Assembly (NCBI RefSeq): GCF_002855515.1
Contig: NZ_PKRP01000001.1
Location: forward strand, 186,001-250,000
Direction: 5' to 3'
Length of the DNA stretch: 64,000 nucleotides
DNA from: Rhizobium sp. TH135
GTDB lineage: Bacteria > Pseudomonadota > Alphaproteobacteria > Rhizobiales > Rhizobiaceae
Each line of letters opens with the position of its first letter. Position 1 is the stretch's first letter. The translations under genes and the position numbers were made by a program. This document shows, in pieces, positions 44,244 through 51,748 of the stretch. Under the pieces are notes generated by a model that did not search any database, was not told where the DNA came from, and saw nothing but the letters and a program-made list of their open reading frames with translations.

Positions 44244-45263
44244 ATGTTTCGTTCTTTGATTGCCGTTTCCCTTGCCCTTTGCGCCACGACTGCGATCGCA
44301 CAACAGCCCGCCCCTGCGGCAAAAGGCGCTGACGGCACAAAGCCGAGCCAGATCCTGATGATCTCCTTCGATGGTGCGCATGATGTGAGGCTTTGGGCGC
44401 GAAGCCGCGCCATTGCCGAGCGTGCAGACGCGCATTTCACCTATTTCCTATCCTGCACCACCCTGATCCCGCGTGCCCGCGCCGGTGACTACAAGGCGCC
44501 GGGCATTAAGGCCGGTCGCTCGAATATCGGTTTTGCAACGGATGCCAATGAGGTGGCGGTCAGGCTCGACCACATCTGGAACGCCAGAAACGAAGGGCAC
44601 GAAATCGCCAGCCACACCTGTGGCCACTTCGACGGCAAGGACTGGACGAAGGCCGAGTGGCTGACGGAATTTCAGACCTTTGATCGGGTCCTCCTGAACG
44701 CCTGGAAGGACAATGGCCTTAGCGATCGCGAGCCGAGAGACTGGGCGAACTTCGTCAAGAACGACATCACAGGCTTTCGTGCGCCCTATCTTTCCGCCCC
44801 CGACAGCCTGTTCCAGGCGGAGCGCGAGCATGGCTTCCGCTACGATGCGAGCGTGGTGACCCATGACCCGGCCCTGCCGGTGAGAAAAGGCGGACTTGCC
44901 CGCTTCGGCCTGCCGCTGATCCCGGAGGGGCCGAAGGCACGACGCATCATCGCCATGGACTACAATCTCTTCATCCGCCATTCGGCCGGCATCGACCATC
45001 CGTCGAAGGGCGATGAATTCGCCGAGCGCAGCTACAAGGCATTCAAGTCAGCCTTCGAGGCACAATACAACGGCGACCGCATCCCTCTGCAGATCGGCCT
45101 GCACTTCGTCACCATGAACGGCGGCGCCTATTGGGCAGCAATGGAGCGGCTGGTGGCGGAAGTCTGCCCCCGCCCCGATGTCGCCTGCGTCACCTATTCG
45201 GAAGCGCTCGACATGCTGGAAGACCGAGCTGATGCATCTGCCGGAACGCCCGGCGCGATGTGA
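44244..45263 (+). CDS. Polysaccharide deacetylase-family protein, secreted
   Basis: The protein has 339 residues: a signal peptide (MFRSLIAVSLALCATTAIA) then a NodB-like catalytic domain with ISFDGAHD (the first Asp; the second Asp of the usual D-D motif is replaced by Gly-Ala) and HEIASHTCGHFDG (the H-x3-H metal site). The later blocks (GFRAPYLSAPDSLFQ; LQIGLHFVTMNGGAYW) are typical of large family members. Loss of the second Asp may alter metal binding. The substrate could be chitin, peptidoglycan or a surface polysaccharide. The ATG at 44244 begins the signal peptide. Confidence 0.85.
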   Translation: MFRSLIAVSLALCATTAIAQQPAPAAKGADGTKPSQILMISFDGAHDVRLWARSRAIAERADAHFTYFLSCTTLIPRARAGDYKAPGIKAGRSNIGFATDANEVAVRLDHIWNARNEGHEIASHTCGHFDGKDWTKAEWLTEFQTFDRVLLNAWKDNGLSDREPRDWANFVKNDITGFRAPYLSAPDSLFQAEREHGFRYDASVVTHDPALPVRKGGLARFGLPLIPEGPKARRIIAMDYNLFIRHSAGIDHPSKGDEFAERSYKAFKSAFEAQYNGDRIPLQIGLHFVTMNGGAYWAAMERLVAEVCPRPDVACVTYSEALDMLEDRADASAGTPGAM

Positions 45264-45329
45264 TCGCATGACGCATTTACTTGGAAGTCGCGACACCCGA
45301 TATGGACGGACAAAACCTCGAGGTAATCC

Positions 45330-45485
45330 ATGAAGATCCTTTTCCTCCTCGCCTGCGCCTGCGTGATCGCCGCAACCATCGGCGCCGTTGCAATCGGCCT
45401 GTCGCTCTTCACCCAGCCGGAGGCCTACGCGGCGATGCCGGTCAGCGTTGGCTTGTCGGGGCTGATCGTCACTGATCTCGCCTGA
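45330..45485 (+). CDS. Small single-span membrane protein
   Basis: A 51-codon ORF with GAGGTAATCC before the ATG encodes MKILFLLACACVIAATIGAV followed by a short soluble tail. The N-terminus is a clear hydrophobic segment, either a signal peptide or a single membrane span. I do not recognise it. It follows the deacetylase by 66 bp and is followed by a bidirectional terminator, so it may be the last gene of that transcript. The coding claim rests on ribosome site, composition and position. Confidence 0.5.
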   Translation: MKILFLLACACVIAATIGAVAIGLSLFTQPEAYAAMPVSVGLSGLIVTDLA

Positions 45486-45510
45486 AGACACCGCCAGAGA
45501 TCAATGAGAA

Positions 45511-45545
45511 AGGCCGCGCTGGTTTCCCGGCGCGGCCTCATTTCT
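45511..45545. terminator. Bidirectional terminator before the BacA-like gene
   Basis: AGGCCGCG (45511-45518) and CGCGGCCT (45531-45538) form an 8-bp stem with T-rich sequence to the right and an A-rich stretch to the left, between two convergent genes. Confidence 0.75.
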
Positions 45546-45563
45546 TGTTGCAGCCTGTAGTCC

Positions 45564-46844
45564 TCAGTACGGACGGTCGGCAGCAATCTCTCCTTCGGCA
45601 GCTTCACGCTCCAGATAACGCTGGTCAATCGCCGGCAGCGGCTCGCCATCGATCGCAGCCTCGAAGGCAGCAAGACGCTTGTGGATCGACAGAAGCTCGA
45701 TGATGGTCGACCAGTAGCTGACGAGATATTGGAAGCTGTCCGTGACCTGGCCGAAGGCGGTGGCGATCTGCTGCCAGAGGCCCATGGTGATCTTGCCGGC
45801 AACGATCGTCGGGATCAGGATGAAGGTCAGGAAGATCGCGTCGAGCTGGCCATAGGTGTACCGGGCGACGTTGAAGTAGGTGTAGTGCCAGTACATGCGG
45901 AAATAGTTGCGGCGAACGTTCGAGAAGAGCTCCCGCACGGTGACCGGCTCTGCACGATCCGCATTGTCTTCGCCGTAGACGAGTTCCTTACGGAAGGCGG
46001 CCTCGACACGCTGGTTGCGGAACTGCAGCCCCGGCAGCTTGATGCCGGCGACCATCAGCAGGATGGTGCCGAAGGCGGACCAGAAGATCGCCAGCCAGAA
46101 CAGCGCATGCGGTACGGCCCCGATGATCGGCAACTCGCTGACATTTTCCGACATGCGGAACAGGATCGGCAGGAAGACGACCAGCGTCATCACCGAGTTG
46201 ATCAGCGCAACGCCGAGGCCTTCGAGGATATTGGCAAAGCGCATCGTGTCTTCCTGCACACGCTGCGAAGCACCTTCGATATGGCGAAGCTTGTCCCACT
46301 TCGACATGTAGAAGTCGTTCATCGCATTGCGCCAGCGGAAGACGTAGTGGTTGGTGAAGAAGGCAGTCAGCACCGAGAGGGTGACGCCGACCATGCCGAT
46401 TTCGAGGAAGCGCAGCTGCAGCTCGTAGAGCTGGCCAGCGGTCACCGTGCCATCCCCGTTCAGAGCCTTCTGGAAGAGGTCGAAGAAGGGGCCACGCCAG
46501 TTGTTGACCGCCACTGAAATCTGCACGCTGAAATAGGCGATGAAGATGATGAAGGCCGAGCCCCAGATCGACCAGTTGGTCCAGGGATGATCCTTGGCGA
46601 TCACCTGCCAGACGCCTCCGAAGATCAGCACGAAGATCGTGAAGTAGAGGTAGAACCAAAGATTGTCGGGCGTGAAGAAGAAGGCAAGCCCGACTGGCGG
46701 CGTCTGCCCTTCAGCCAGCGGCGGCATGCCGAGGGCAGCACCGATCTGCGGACCCACGGTATACCAGACGATGATGCAGACGAGGGTCCAGAGCGCGGCG
46801 GAGGTGAAGAAGAGCTTGGGCCGCGGGAAGAAGGAATGAAACAC
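45564..46844 (-). CDS. sbmA: BacA/SbmA-type peptide and vitamin B12 transporter
   Basis: A 426-residue inner-membrane protein with about seven spans. It begins HSFFPRPKLFFTSAALW and contains QRVQEDTMRFANILEGLG, KLPGLQFRNQRVEAAFRKEL, VYGEDNADRAEPVTV and PTIVAGKITMG, all blocks shared with Sinorhizobium BacA, needed for bacteroid survival against host NCR peptides, and E. coli SbmA. These proteins import proline-rich peptides, bleomycin and similar antibiotics using the proton gradient. The GTG at 46844 is chosen, since it gives the BacA N-terminus (MFHSFFP) after GAAGG; upstream in-frame starts are unsupported. Confidence 0.92.
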   Translation of the reverse strand: MFHSFFPRPKLFFTSAALWTLVCIIVWYTVGPQIGAALGMPPLAEGQTPPVGLAFFFTPDNLWFYLYFTIFVLIFGGVWQVIAKDHPWTNWSIWGSAFIIFIAYFSVQISVAVNNWRGPFFDLFQKALNGDGTVTAGQLYELQLRFLEIGMVGVTLSVLTAFFTNHYVFRWRNAMNDFYMSKWDKLRHIEGASQRVQEDTMRFANILEGLGVALINSVMTLVVFLPILFRMSENVSELPIIGAVPHALFWLAIFWSAFGTILLMVAGIKLPGLQFRNQRVEAAFRKELVYGEDNADRAEPVTVRELFSNVRRNYFRMYWHYTYFNVARYTYGQLDAIFLTFILIPTIVAGKITMGLWQQIATAFGQVTDSFQYLVSYWSTIIELLSIHKRLAAFEAAIDGEPLPAIDQRYLEREAAEGEIAADRPY

Positions 46845-47058
46845 GGGGGAAACCTTCGTGAAGGAGAAGTCCTGTAGAACCTGGCGGAACCTAGGACAGA
46901 AGGTTCCATCCAGCAATGGCATCGCCAAATTGTGGCAGAATTACCCCCGCGAAAATTAAGGGTTTGTAAGATTAGGCGGAGCCTGGAGATTTACGCTTCG
47001 CTTGCCTCACGCCCAAAAATCGCTAGGGAAGTCCCCAAAGCTTTTTCAGGAGTGCCCC

Positions 47059-47295
47059 ATGAGCGACCTCAGCCTTCAGCAGGCCATCGACAACATCTAC
47101 ACCTCGATCAACAACGACAACGAAGAGATCGACACGCACATTGCAGCCCTGAAGGCCGCGATGGCGAAAGAAGGCGTGAAGGAAGCCGTGTTCGAGACGT
47201 CAAAGCTCGCCCAGTCGAACCGCCAGGGCCGCAAGATCATGCAGTCCTATTTCAAGAAGAAGGGCGTCGTCGTCGCCTTTTCGAAGGCCGACTAA
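47059..47295 (+). CDS. Small conserved protein of unknown function
   Basis: A 78-residue, soluble, helical and basic protein (MSDLSLQQAIDNIYTSIN; ending RKIMQSYFKKKGVVVAFSKAD). AGGAGTG precedes the ATG at 47059. I recall similar short proteins in Rhizobiaceae but no function. It is divergent from the BacA-like gene, with a 214-bp intergenic region, and ends 26 bp before the convergent map gene. Confidence 0.65.
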   Translation: MSDLSLQQAIDNIYTSINNDNEEIDTHIAALKAAMAKEGVKEAVFETSKLAQSNRQGRKIMQSYFKKKGVVVAFSKAD

Positions 47296-47320
47296 CACAG
47301 CGGAAACCAAGGCGCTCGCC

Positions 47321-48073
47321 TCAATCGGCGAGCGTCAATACCAGCGGACCGTTCTTCGTCACCACGATCGTGTGTTCGAACTGGACGGTCGGCGCGCGCG
47401 GTTCGCTGTACAGCGTCCAGTTGTCCTTGTCGCCATCCTCGGCCCATTGGCCACCGAGCGAAAGAAACGGCTCGACGGTGAAGACAAGCCCCTCCTCCAT
47501 GATCCGCGTCTCATCAGGATCCGGCCAGGTCGAAAGCTCGGTCGGCTCCTCGTGCAACGAGCGGCCAACGCCGTGGCTGGCGAGATTGGTGATCAGCGTA
47601 TAGCGGTTCTTGCGGGCAAAGGCGCCGATCGAATTGCCGATATCGGCCAGCGGCCGGCCGGTTTTCACCTGGTTCAGCCCGACCCAGAGCGCGCGTTTGC
47701 CGTCGCGCAGCAGTCGTTCCTGCTTGGCCGTGCCCGGCGGCACGATGAACGACGAGCCGGTATCGCCGAAATAGCCGAGCTTCTCCGCAGACACATCGAT
47801 ATTGACGAGATCACCCGCCTTGATCACCCGGTCGCCGGGAATGCCATGCGCAATCTCCTCGTTGACGGAGATGCAGGTGGCGCCCGGAAACTGGTAGCAA
47901 AGCTCAGGTGCCGATTGCGCCCCATTGTCTTCCAGCAGCTTGCGGCCGATCAGATCGAGTTCGCGCGTCGTGATCCCCGGCTCCAGCGCTGCCGCCATCG
48001 CCTTGACGGCGGTCGCACAGATGCGGCCGATATCCTTGAGACGGACGAGGTCCTCTTCAGTTTCAACGATCAT
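47321..48073 (-). CDS. map: Methionine aminopeptidase, type I
   Basis: A 250-residue metalloenzyme that removes N-terminal Met from nascent proteins. The five metal ligands can be placed: Asp in NIDVSAEKLGYFGDTGSSF (two Asp), His in ASHGVGRSLHEEP, Glu in VFTVEPFL and Glu in PTVQFEHTIVV. The sequence is intact though somewhat diverged; the first ligand Asp of the usual LGYHGD pattern is in GYFGDTGSS. Rhizobia often have more than one map gene, so this may be a second copy. Confidence 0.93.
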   Translation of the reverse strand: MIVETEEDLVRLKDIGRICATAVKAMAAALEPGITTRELDLIGRKLLEDNGAQSAPELCYQFPGATCISVNEEIAHGIPGDRVIKAGDLVNIDVSAEKLGYFGDTGSSFIVPPGTAKQERLLRDGKRALWVGLNQVKTGRPLADIGNSIGAFARKNRYTLITNLASHGVGRSLHEEPTELSTWPDPDETRIMEEGLVFTVEPFLSLGGQWAEDGDKDNWTLYSEPRAPTVQFEHTIVVTKNGPLVLTLAD

Positions 48074-48140
48074 CAGGGGTCCTCGCAGTCTTCGGGGCGC
48101 ACGCCCTCAGGGCAGCAGCCCTCGGGGGCAAGGCCGCTGC

Positions 48141-49187
48141 TTACGCAGCCGACGCCTTCTCCGTCAATGCCTGGCGGACCAGGGGAGCCACTTTCGTACC
48201 GTAAAGCTCGATCCCGCGCATGATCTCGATATGCGGCATCGGCCCGATCGCCATCTGCATCAGGAAGCGATCATTCTTGAAGATGCCATGCATGGCGACG
48301 ATCTTTTCGGCCACGGCTTCTGGATCACCGACGAAGAGCGCACCGCGCGGACCGCGCGAGGCATCGAACTGCGCCCGGTTGGTCGGCCCCCATCCACGCT
48401 CACGGCCAATCCGGTCCATCACCACCGCCTGCGGTGCATAGAAGATGTCGGCCGCCGATTGCGTCGTGTCATGGATGAAGCCATGCACGTTGATGCTCGT
48501 CTTCAGCAGCGCGGGATCAACACCGGCCTTGGCCGCACTCTGGCGATAGAGATCGAAGAAGGGCGCAAAGCGATGTGGCTCGCCGCCGATGATGGCAAGC
48601 GCCAGCGGCAGCCCGAGATAACCGGCACGTGCCGCAGACTGCGGTGTGCCGCCGATTGCGATCCACAGCGGCAGCAGATCCTGCAGCGGACGCGGATAGA
48701 CGCCACGACCCTGGATCGGCTTGCGGGTCTGGCCTTCCCAAGTCACCACTTCGTTTTCGCGGATCTCCATGAGCAGCTGCAGCTTCTCGGCAAACAGCAG
48801 GTCGTAATCTTCGAGGTCATATCCAAAGAGCGGGAAGCTCTCGATGAACGAGCCGCGACCAACCATCAGCTCGACACGACCGCTGGAGAGCAGGTCGACC
48901 GTCGCGTATTGCTGGAAGACGCGCACAGGATCATCGGAGGAGAGCACGGAGACGGCGCTGGTCAGCCGGATATTCTTCGTCTGCACCGCAGCGGCAGCCA
49001 GGATCGTCGCCGGCGAGGATGCCATATAGTCAGGGCGGTGATGCTCGCCGAGACCGAAGACATCGAGGCCGACCTCGTCGGCAAGCTTGATCTCGGCCAG
49101 CAACTCGTCGACGCGACGCTTCGCATCCGCGCCCTTGTTGGCGGCATTGGGATCGACATCGGCAAAGGTGTAGAGGCCGAGTTCCAT
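48141..49187 (-). CDS. LLM-class flavin-dependent oxidoreductase (luciferase-like)
   Basis: The protein has 348 residues of the bacterial-luciferase-like TIM barrel: LGLYTFADVDPN, FGLGEHHRPDYMASSPATI, AVSVLSSDDPVRVFQQYATVD, VELMVGRGSF and PLWIAIGGTPQSAARAG. Members use reduced FMN to oxidise small molecules. The ATG at 49187 follows AGGAGTCTT. Substrate unknown. It lies 67 bp after map on the same strand and is divergent from bdhA. Confidence 0.88.
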   Translation of the reverse strand: MELGLYTFADVDPNAANKGADAKRRVDELLAEIKLADEVGLDVFGLGEHHRPDYMASSPATILAAAAVQTKNIRLTSAVSVLSSDDPVRVFQQYATVDLLSSGRVELMVGRGSFIESFPLFGYDLEDYDLLFAEKLQLLMEIRENEVVTWEGQTRKPIQGRGVYPRPLQDLLPLWIAIGGTPQSAARAGYLGLPLALAIIGGEPHRFAPFFDLYRQSAAKAGVDPALLKTSINVHGFIHDTTQSAADIFYAPQAVVMDRIGRERGWGPTNRAQFDASRGPRGALFVGDPEAVAEKIVAMHGIFKNDRFLMQMAIGPMPHIEIMRGIELYGTKVAPLVRQALTEKASAA

Positions 49188-49418
49188 GGCAAGACTCCTG
49201 ATCACGTGTGTTGCTCCTGACATAGAGATTGAGAGCTGCAGACAAAAGAGCCGAGGATGAAACAGTGTGTCACGCTCTGCACATGGCAACAGTTCGCTTG
49301 AGGGTTGGCTGCGGCAAAACGCCGTTGCTTCGGAACTTCATTTGAGACTAACCTTTGATTTCGCGGGTGCAACAAAACACCCGTCATCCATCGGCATCCG
49401 TCGAGAAGGAAAATTCAG

Positions 49419-50192
49419 ATGAAAAGAACAGTTGTCGTCACCGGCTCCACCAGCGGCATTGGCCTTGGCATTGCCAAGGCATTCGCGGCGGAAGGCGCCA
49501 ATGTCGTGATCAATGGCTTTGGCGATGCAGCCGAAATCGAAAAGGTCCGCCAGTCGCTGGAAACATCCGGTGGCAAGGCGCTCTATCACGCGGCCGACAT
49601 GTCAAAGCCAGCCGAGATCGCCGACCTGATCGCCACCGCCGAGCGCGAGTTCGGTGGCATCGACGTGCTCGTCAACAATGCCGGCATCCAGCATGTCGCG
49701 CCGGTCGAGGATTTCCCGATCGAGAAATGGGACCTGATCATCGCGATCAACATGTCGAGCGCTTTCCACACGATTCGCGCCGCCATTCCCGGCATGAAGG
49801 CAAAGAAGAAGGGCCGCATCATCAACATTGCCTCCGCCCACGGCCTCGTCGCCTCGCCCTTCAAATCGGCCTATGTGACGGCCAAGCACGGCGTGCTCGG
49901 CCTGACCAAGACGGTGGCGTTGGAAACCGCCAAGGACGGCATCACGGTCAATGCGATTTGCCCAGGTTACGTCCTGACACCTCTGGTCGAGAAGCAGATC
50001 CCCGACACCGCCAAGGCGCGCGGCATCTCGGAGGACCAGGTGAAGAACGATGTGATGCTGCATCTCCAGGCGACCAAGGAATTCGTAGAGGTCGATCAGG
50101 TGGCGGCACTTGCCATCTATCTTGCATCGGATGCGGCAGCCCAGGTGACCGGCACCTCGATCTCCATTGATGGCGGCTGGACTGCACAATAA
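49419..50192 (+). CDS. bdhA: 3-hydroxybutyrate dehydrogenase
   Basis: A 257-residue SDR with VTGSTSGIGLGIAKAF (cofactor), LVNNAGIQHVAPVEDF, the catalytic Ser in IINIASAHGL and YVTAKHG, then the substrate-site PGYVLTPLVEKQI. It oxidises D-3-hydroxybutyrate to acetoacetate in poly-hydroxybutyrate breakdown. In Sinorhizobium meliloti bdhA is the first gene of a bdhA-xdhA2-xdhB2 operon, and the same order is seen here. The gap to xdhA is 81 bp. Confidence 0.93.
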   Translation: MKRTVVVTGSTSGIGLGIAKAFAAEGANVVINGFGDAAEIEKVRQSLETSGGKALYHAADMSKPAEIADLIATAEREFGGIDVLVNNAGIQHVAPVEDFPIEKWDLIIAINMSSAFHTIRAAIPGMKAKKKGRIINIASAHGLVASPFKSAYVTAKHGVLGLTKTVALETAKDGITVNAICPGYVLTPLVEKQIPDTAKARGISEDQVKNDVMLHLQATKEFVEVDQVAALAIYLASDAAAQVTGTSISIDGGWTAQ

Positions 50193-50273
50193 GCTTGAAA
50201 GATAAAGCTGCGCCGCCCACCATCACAAGTCGGGCGACGCCGCAGCCAAAGATCGAGGGGACAAGACGTTTTA

Positions 50274-51746
50274 ATGGCAGACAGCATCCGTTTCATCCTG
50301 AACGGCGAGGACATCGCCCTTTCCAGCCTCGATCCGACCGAGACGCTGCTCGATTTCCTGCGCCTGAAGCGCCGGTTGACGGGCTCCAAGGAAGGCTGCG
50401 CGGAAGGCGACTGCGGCGCCTGCACGGTGCTGGTCGGGCGACTGGTCGGCGGCAAGCTGAGTTATGAAACGGTCAATGCCTGCATTCGCTTTGTCGGCTC
50501 GCTGAATGCCACGCACGTGGTCACGGTCGAACACCTCGCAGCCAAGGACGGCACGCTACACCCCGTGCAGCAGGCCATGGTCGACTGTCATGGCTCGCAA
50601 TGCGGCTTCTGCACGCCGGGCTTCGTCATGTCGCTTTACGGGCTGTGGCTGACCTCGGAGAACCCCAGCCGTGCCGAGATCGAACGCGCACTTCAGGGCA
50701 ATCTCTGTCGTTGCACAGGTTACGAGCCGATCGTGAAGGCCGCCGAACAGGTCGGCCACATCAGGCCGTCTGCTCTGTTCGACCCGCTGGAGCGCGAGCG
50801 CGCCGATATCATCGCGCGGCTGGAAGAAATCTCGACCCGCGAAACCATCGCCATCACAGGCCCGGATGGCCGTCGCCTCGTCGTCCCCGGCAGCGTCGAT
50901 GGACTGGCCGAAACCTTGGCCGCCCATCCCAAGGCAACCGTAGTTGCCGGCGCAACCGATGTCGGGCTTTGGGTCACCAAGCAGATGCGCGTGCTGGACC
51001 CGGTCGTCTTCATCAATCAACTGGCAGAGTTGCAGGAGATCACCGTCACGCCTGAAGGCATCACCATGGGCGCCGGCGTCAGCTACAACGGCGCCTTCGA
51101 GGTGCTACGCCAGGAAATCCCCACCTTCGGTCGCCTGATCGAACGCATCGGCGGCCAACAGGTCCGCAACATGGGCACCATCGGCGGCAATATCGCCAAC
51201 GGCTCACCGATCGGCGATAGCCCACCGGCGCTCATCGCGCTCTCCGCCACCGTCACCCTGCGCTCCGCCTCGGGCACACGCACCCTGCCGCTCGAGGACT
51301 ATTTCATCGACTACGGCAAGCAGGACCGCCAGCCGGGTGAATTCGTCGAAAGCATGTTTGTGCCCCGCCCCAAGGCGGACAGCCACGTGGCCGTCTACAA
51401 GATCACCAAGCGCCGCGACGAGGATATCTCGGCGCTCTGCGGCGCCTTCCACCTGGAGCAGGACGCAAGCGGCGTCGTCACCCATATCCGCATCGCCTTC
51501 GGCGGCATGGCGGGCACCCCGAAGCGGGCGCGGTCGGTCGAGGCGGCGCTCTACGGAAAGCCCTTCACCCAGGCGACCATGGAAGCCGCGCGCGACGCCT
51601 TCGACCTCGATTACAAGCCGCTCACCGACTGGCGCGCCACAGCGGAATACCGCCAGCTGACGGCGAAGAACCTGCTGACACGGTTCTTCCTGGAGGTGTC
51701 CGGTACTCCGCAGGAACTGCAGCGCTTCGCGACGGAGGAGGCGTGA
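50274..51746 (+). CDS. xdhA: Xanthine dehydrogenase small subunit (2Fe-2S and FAD)
   Basis: The protein has 490 residues. Two [2Fe-2S] clusters lie in the N-terminus: the ferredoxin-like CAEGDCGACTVLV (residues ~42-54) with a later Cys in VNACIRFVG, then the helical CGFCTPGF and the GNLCRCTGY block near 135-145. The FAD domain is in the middle (TVVAGATDVGLWV; TIGGNIANGSPIGDSPPAL) with a C-terminal CO-dehydrogenase flavoprotein-like domain. It passes electrons from the Mo site of XdhB to NAD. The stop overlaps a GTG that starts near xdhB. Confidence 0.95.
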   Translation: MADSIRFILNGEDIALSSLDPTETLLDFLRLKRRLTGSKEGCAEGDCGACTVLVGRLVGGKLSYETVNACIRFVGSLNATHVVTVEHLAAKDGTLHPVQQAMVDCHGSQCGFCTPGFVMSLYGLWLTSENPSRAEIERALQGNLCRCTGYEPIVKAAEQVGHIRPSALFDPLERERADIIARLEEISTRETIAITGPDGRRLVVPGSVDGLAETLAAHPKATVVAGATDVGLWVTKQMRVLDPVVFINQLAELQEITVTPEGITMGAGVSYNGAFEVLRQEIPTFGRLIERIGGQQVRNMGTIGGNIANGSPIGDSPPALIALSATVTLRSASGTRTLPLEDYFIDYGKQDRQPGEFVESMFVPRPKADSHVAVYKITKRRDEDISALCGAFHLEQDASGVVTHIRIAFGGMAGTPKRARSVEAALYGKPFTQATMEAARDAFDLDYKPLTDWRATAEYRQLTAKNLLTRFFLEVSGTPQELQRFATEEA

Positions 51747-51748
51747 TT

